A model generated the notes under the pieces. It was not told the origin of the DNA. It did not search any database and worked only from the letters and a program-made list of their open reading frames with translations. From Armatimonadetes bacterium UBA5352 (lineage in GTDB: Bacteria > Armatimonadota > Zipacnadia > Zipacnadales > UBA5352), in contig DHPY01000003.1 of the NCBI GenBank assembly GCA_002411015.1, forward strand, positions 1 through 53,654: a stretch of DNA of 53,654 nt. Direction: 5' to 3'. The position numbers were made by a program, and so were the translations under genes. Of this stretch, positions 50,490 to 53,654 are shown piece after piece. Every line of letters starts with the position of its first letter. Position 1 is the first letter of the stretch.

Positions 50490-52186
50490 GGGCATGGCGC
50501 CTGGCGCTTTGCGCCGCAGCACTGCTGAGCGCGGCACTCGCCTGCGCGGCCGGTGAGGCCGCGGCCGCGAAGGCCGGGGAGTTCATCGCGAAGAGCCAGG
50601 AGCTCGTGGATGCCGGCGACCGCGCCGGCGCGATGCAGTGCCTGCTGCAGGCGCTTGAGCTGGCGCCCGAGCAGCCCTCAATCCACTCCCACCTGGGCTA
50701 CCTCTACGAGCTTGAGGGCCAGCCGCTCAAGGCCCTTGAGAGCTACGGCCACCTGCTTGAGTTGCGGCCTGATGATGCGTACGGCAGCGAGCGCATCGCC
50801 CATCTCTTCTACGGCGGCGAGTTCCCGCGCAGGCTCCGGCTGAGCCTGCTGCAGTTCAGCCCGGCCTCGTTCGTCACCGACCAATGCCTCCTTCGGCTCG
50901 ACAATGGCGGGGACCCGCTCCTGCGCCAGATCGCCTACACCACAGGCGTGATCTTCCCCGAGACCATGAAGGACGGCGCCGGCCCGATCAGCGCCGACAT
51001 CCCCTCCGCCGGAGGGCAGGGCGTGGTCGGGCAGGCGACCTTCAACCGCGTCTGCTACGGCTATACGGCCGTGCCTGAGGGCGACGACCTGCGCATGACG
51101 GCCATGGTCTACTACCCGTCGACGCTGCTCAGCGAGAGCGGCAACGACTACGCCGGGCTGGCGGAACGGATCGCGCACATCATCCTGCGAGCCCACTGCT
51201 ACAGCCGCGGGGCCTACAGTCTCCCGCAGATGACCGATGCGCAGGAGTCGGAGGTCGTGCGAGTCTGGCTGTGCGAGAGCGGGCCCACGGGGGCCGAGCA
51301 GTATCAGAATGACATGTTCGTCTACGACATCGGCCGCAACCGCACGCCCGAGGAGTGGCTGCGCGAGGTCGCGCACGAGTGGGGCCACTACGCGCTGCCG
51401 CGCATGGGGCGGTTCGAGCAGCCCGAGCCCTACGCCAGCGGCGTGCTCGGCGAGGCCCTCTTTCTGCAGCTCCTTGCCGACGAGGCGGGGATCGTCGTGG
51501 GTGAGCCCTGGCCGTCTCTGAAGGCTCGCACTGCCATCGAGGGGCTCTGGGGCGATGGCGAGGTCGCGCTGGGGCAGCTTCTGACAGAGACGCGCGAGCG
51601 CACGCTCGATCGGTGGCTCGCCGAGGGCCCGAACTCGTCGCTGAGCGCTGGCCTCGGGTCGGATGCATTCGACTACCTCGTCGGGATGCTCCTGTGGGTA
51701 GAGGCGGCGCACGGGCATGAGATGCTGCGCTCGACGCTGGAGAAGGCGCCGGGGGAGTCGCCTGCCGACTTCTACTACGGTTACCGCCAGGCGGTGAAGG
51801 AAGCCGCCGGGCGAGGGCCACTGGCCATAGGCGCCGGCGCATACAGCCCGAAGGAGAGCACCCTCTTGGCACCGGCACGCGAGGGCGCTATGCGGCGGGA
51901 GGAGGTCACGCTCGCCGCAGGAGATCGCCTGCGCTACCCCGTGTATCTACTTGATGGCCCCGCCACAGTGCGGATCACGCCGGGGCTGCGGGAGACGAAG
52001 CTGAACCTCTACATAGACGCGCTCGGGCCGCTGCCGCTTGAGGCTGGAGAGCCGGTGAGCCTCGGCCGCCGCGAGGCGGGCTGGCACACGCTGACGCTCG
52101 AGGCGCCGGAGGGCTGCGCGCCGGTGAAGCTGACGAGCCTGGTGATCACCACCGGTGAGAGCGACGTGCCCGCGCCGGGGCTGTAG
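50486..52186 (+). CDS. Exported TPR protein with HExxH metalloprotease-like motif
   Basis: This is a 566-aa protein with a signal peptide (MRAWRLALCAAALLSAALA). TPR-like helices follow at about residues 25-100 (AGAMQCLLQALELAPEQPSIHSHLGYLYELEGQPLKALE). WLREVAHEWGHYALPRM (about 288-304) gives an HExxH zinc site, with GVLGEALF downstream as a possible source of a further ligand. The C-terminal 130 residues look like a beta sandwich. It overlaps the preceding gene (ATGA), so it is in the rodA operon. Acting on cell-wall proteins or peptidoglycan is inferred only from this company. It is convergent with the kinase, nine bases apart. Confidence 0.65.
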   Translation: MRAWRLALCAAALLSAALACAAGEAAAAKAGEFIAKSQELVDAGDRAGAMQCLLQALELAPEQPSIHSHLGYLYELEGQPLKALESYGHLLELRPDDAYGSERIAHLFYGGEFPRRLRLSLLQFSPASFVTDQCLLRLDNGGDPLLRQIAYTTGVIFPETMKDGAGPISADIPSAGGQGVVGQATFNRVCYGYTAVPEGDDLRMTAMVYYPSTLLSESGNDYAGLAERIAHIILRAHCYSRGAYSLPQMTDAQESEVVRVWLCESGPTGAEQYQNDMFVYDIGRNRTPEEWLREVAHEWGHYALPRMGRFEQPEPYASGVLGEALFLQLLADEAGIVVGEPWPSLKARTAIEGLWGDGEVALGQLLTETRERTLDRWLAEGPNSSLSAGLGSDAFDYLVGMLLWVEAAHGHEMLRSTLEKAPGESPADFYYGYRQAVKEAAGRGPLAIGAGAYSPKESTLLAPAREGAMRREEVTLAAGDRLRYPVYLLDGPATVRITPGLRETKLNLYIDALGPLPLEAGEPVSLGRREAGWHTLTLEAPEGCAPVKLTSLVITTGESDVPAPGL

Positions 52187-52195
52187 CACGCGCGA

Positions 52196-53485
52196 CTACT
52201 CGTCGCCGTTGGCCAGGACGGTCTTGATCAGCCCGTCATACGGGCCGCCCTTGTTCACGTAGGCGACTGCGCCCACCTGCATCATCTGGTCGATCACGTC
52301 CTGTTCTTCATGCATCGAGAGGCCGATCACCCGGATCGACGGATCGCTCGCCGCAAGCTCTCGCGTCGCCTCTATGCCGTCCATCTGCGGCATCCTCACG
52401 TCCATCAGCATGACGTCGGGCTGCAGCTCACGCGCCAGGGCGAGCGCCGTGACGCCGTCGGAGGCCTGGCCTACGATTTCGATCTCCCCGTAGTTGCTCA
52501 GCAGCTCCGCGAGGCCCTCTCGGACGATGTCATGATCATCCACGATCAGCACCCTGATGGGCGCGTCACCGCTCGCGGGGCCGTTCTCCAGGTGCAGCCG
52601 CGACTGGACCGGCTCTGAGTTACCCGCTGCGGTCACTATCGAGCCGGGCATGCGCAGGCGAAACAGCGCCCCCTGGCCCGGCGTGCTCACGACCTCCATC
52701 TCGCCGCCCAGAAGCTCCGTCCGGTCTCGGATTCCGAGGATCCCCGTGCCGCCGACCATGCCTTCCTCGGCCTCGAGAACCGCGGGGTCGAAGCCCACTC
52801 CACCGTCCGCTATCTCCAGCACGAGGTTGGCGCTGTCCACCAGCAGGCACAGCGATGCCTCCTGTACCCCTGCATGCTTCACGGTGTTAAACAGCGGTTC
52901 GCGCGCCGCCTGCAGGAGGAATGCGCTGATCTGCTCGTCCTCCGGCTCGTGCGCTTCGGTCACGTCGATCACGACGCGCAGGTGGTGCTTCTGAAGCATC
53001 TGATCGGCGAGCCACTTGAGCGCGGGCAGCAGGCCACGCGCGAGCACCGGCGGGCTCAGCTCAGCCGCCAGCGAGCGCGACTCCTGGATCGCCTCCTGGA
53101 GCAGCTCCATGAGCTCTCGCGCCTCAGGTTGCTTTCCGTTGCTGCGCAGGAGCAGCTGTGCGCGCATCTGCGCAGCCGTCAGGAGTTGCTGGAGGTGGTC
53201 GTGCAGCACCTGCGAGAGGTGCCGGCGCTCGCGCTGCTCGGTGCCCAGCAACTCCAGCGCGAGCTTCTGCAGCAGCGTCGCCCTCGTCTCCGCGAGCTTC
53301 GTGCGCTCCGCCACCTGGCGCTCAAGGTCCTGGTTGAGTTCGCGCAGTTGCTCCTCCATCCTGATGCGGTCTGTGACGTCGCGGATGGTGACGAGGCCGA
53401 GGATTATCGCTCCGCTCTCGCTGCAGATCGGTGCGCCGCTGAGACTCAGGATCCGTGGCTCCTCACTCCGCCGGTCATGCACCAC
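52196..53485 (-). CDS. Hybrid histidine kinase (PAS, HisKA_3, HATPase, receiver), 5' end uncertain
   Basis: A sensor kinase of the NarX/DesK type carrying its own receiver. The PAS end (SLSGAPICSESGAIILGLVTIRDVTDR) precedes a coiled coil, the phospho-acceptor box RRHLSQVLHDHLQQLL, the ATPase N-box EPLFNTVKHAG, DGGVGFDP and GGTGILGIRDR. The receiver has VDDHD, DVRMPQMDG (phospho-Asp) and VNKGG. No DNA-binding domain follows. The GTG at 53485 is the first usable start, but PAS-like sequence (RGERFSNVEVVV) continues in frame up to a TGA at 53594-53596. So the gene is truncated, frameshifted or starts unusually. Confidence 0.75.
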   Translation of the reverse strand: MVHDRRSEEPRILSLSGAPICSESGAIILGLVTIRDVTDRIRMEEQLRELNQDLERQVAERTKLAETRATLLQKLALELLGTEQRERRHLSQVLHDHLQQLLTAAQMRAQLLLRSNGKQPEARELMELLQEAIQESRSLAAELSPPVLARGLLPALKWLADQMLQKHHLRVVIDVTEAHEPEDEQISAFLLQAAREPLFNTVKHAGVQEASLCLLVDSANLVLEIADGGVGFDPAVLEAEEGMVGGTGILGIRDRTELLGGEMEVVSTPGQGALFRLRMPGSIVTAAGNSEPVQSRLHLENGPASGDAPIRVLIVDDHDIVREGLAELLSNYGEIEIVGQASDGVTALALARELQPDVMLMDVRMPQMDGIEATRELAASDPSIRVIGLSMHEEQDVIDQMMQVGAVAYVNKGGPYDGLIKTVLANGDE

Positions 53486-53634
53486 GACCTCAACGTTGGA
53501 GAACCGCTCTCCCCGCCGCTCCCCGTCGTGGATGACAAGGGCAGGTGTGACGAATATGCCGCTGTCAAGCGCCCGCTGACGGCGGGCTTCACTTCACCTG
53601 CGCGCCGCAGCTGTATCGTGGGGGGCACAGTGTT

Positions 53635-53645
53635 CTAGTGCAGCG
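53635..53645. repeat. Right copy of the 11-bp inverted repeat at the window ends
   Basis: CTAGTGCAGCG, the exact reverse complement of bases 12-22. Confidence 0.4.
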
Positions 53646-53654
53646 CCTTTGAAA

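Noticed and set aside
1..53654. tRNA genes, rRNA, CRISPR arrays and integrases
   Set aside because: No T-arm consensus in intergenic DNA, no rRNA-like blocks, no regular spacer repeats and no recombinase motifs were seen.

Overview
The window is about 53.7 kb of high-GC bacterial DNA. It looks like ordinary chromosome of a member or relative of the phylum Armatimonadota. The strongest pointer is four prepilin-like DUF1559-type proteins with the ILFPVFARAREKARQ-type signature and an H-X9-DG motif, together with several very large secreted glycosidase-like proteins. The organism assignment is inferred from these features and was not tested by a search. No rRNA, tRNA, CRISPR array, transposase or integrase was found.

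Layout. 0-7 kb: DUF488 protein, DUF4382 lipoprotein, prs, two coupled family-4 glycosyltransferases, then a two-gene encapsulin nanocompartment (ferritin-like cargo with a loading peptide, and the shell). 6.3-10.2 kb, mostly minus strand: a small metalloprotease-like gene, ftsZ with a strong promoter, grpE and hrcA. 10.4-19.7 kb: a spore-photoproduct-lyase-like radical SAM protein coupled to a 1329-aa secreted GH42-like enzyme, then a 1267-aa LamG/alpha-alpha-barrel/CARDB-like secreted protein. 19.8-23.4 kb: tandem prepilin-like genes, threonine ammonia-lyase and a vapBC-type toxin-antitoxin pair. 23.4-32.3 kb: a secreted propeller-like protein, aspS, a zinc-ribbon membrane protein, a second secreted glycosidase-like protein and hisS with a membrane-protein partner. 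32.6-36.1 kb: an apparent operon of a HIT protein, a methionine-rich secreted protein and an orphan solute-binding protein. 36.3-46.1 kb: lepB, then a four-gene membrane operon. 46.3-53.5 kb: two more prepilin-like genes, rodA with two exported or unknown proteins, and a hybrid histidine kinase whose 5' end looks broken.

Most unusual parts. (1) The 37.2-46.1 kb operon holds a minimal FtsX-type permease, an ABC ATPase with an N-terminal zinc ribbon, a 1650-aa fusion of an M28-peptidase-like domain that seems to have lost its metal ligands with an FtsX permease, and an OPT-like polytopic protein. It ends in a clear terminator. (2) A roughly 50-nt palindromic element occurs four times as two inverted pairs (6.35-6.48 and 15.69-15.83 kb). 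Its flanks are nearly invariant, while the inner stem differs in each copy yet stays complementary. (3) The secreted protein at 33.2 kb carries Met-Pro-Asp clusters that could bind metal.

Promoters. Readable housekeeping-type promoters (TTGACA/TTGACT, 17-18 nt, TATAAT-like) precede ftsZ, hrcA, the hisS operon, the HIT operon and lepB. Extended -10 elements (TGnTATAAT or TGnTATACT) precede vapBC, rodA and one prepilin gene.
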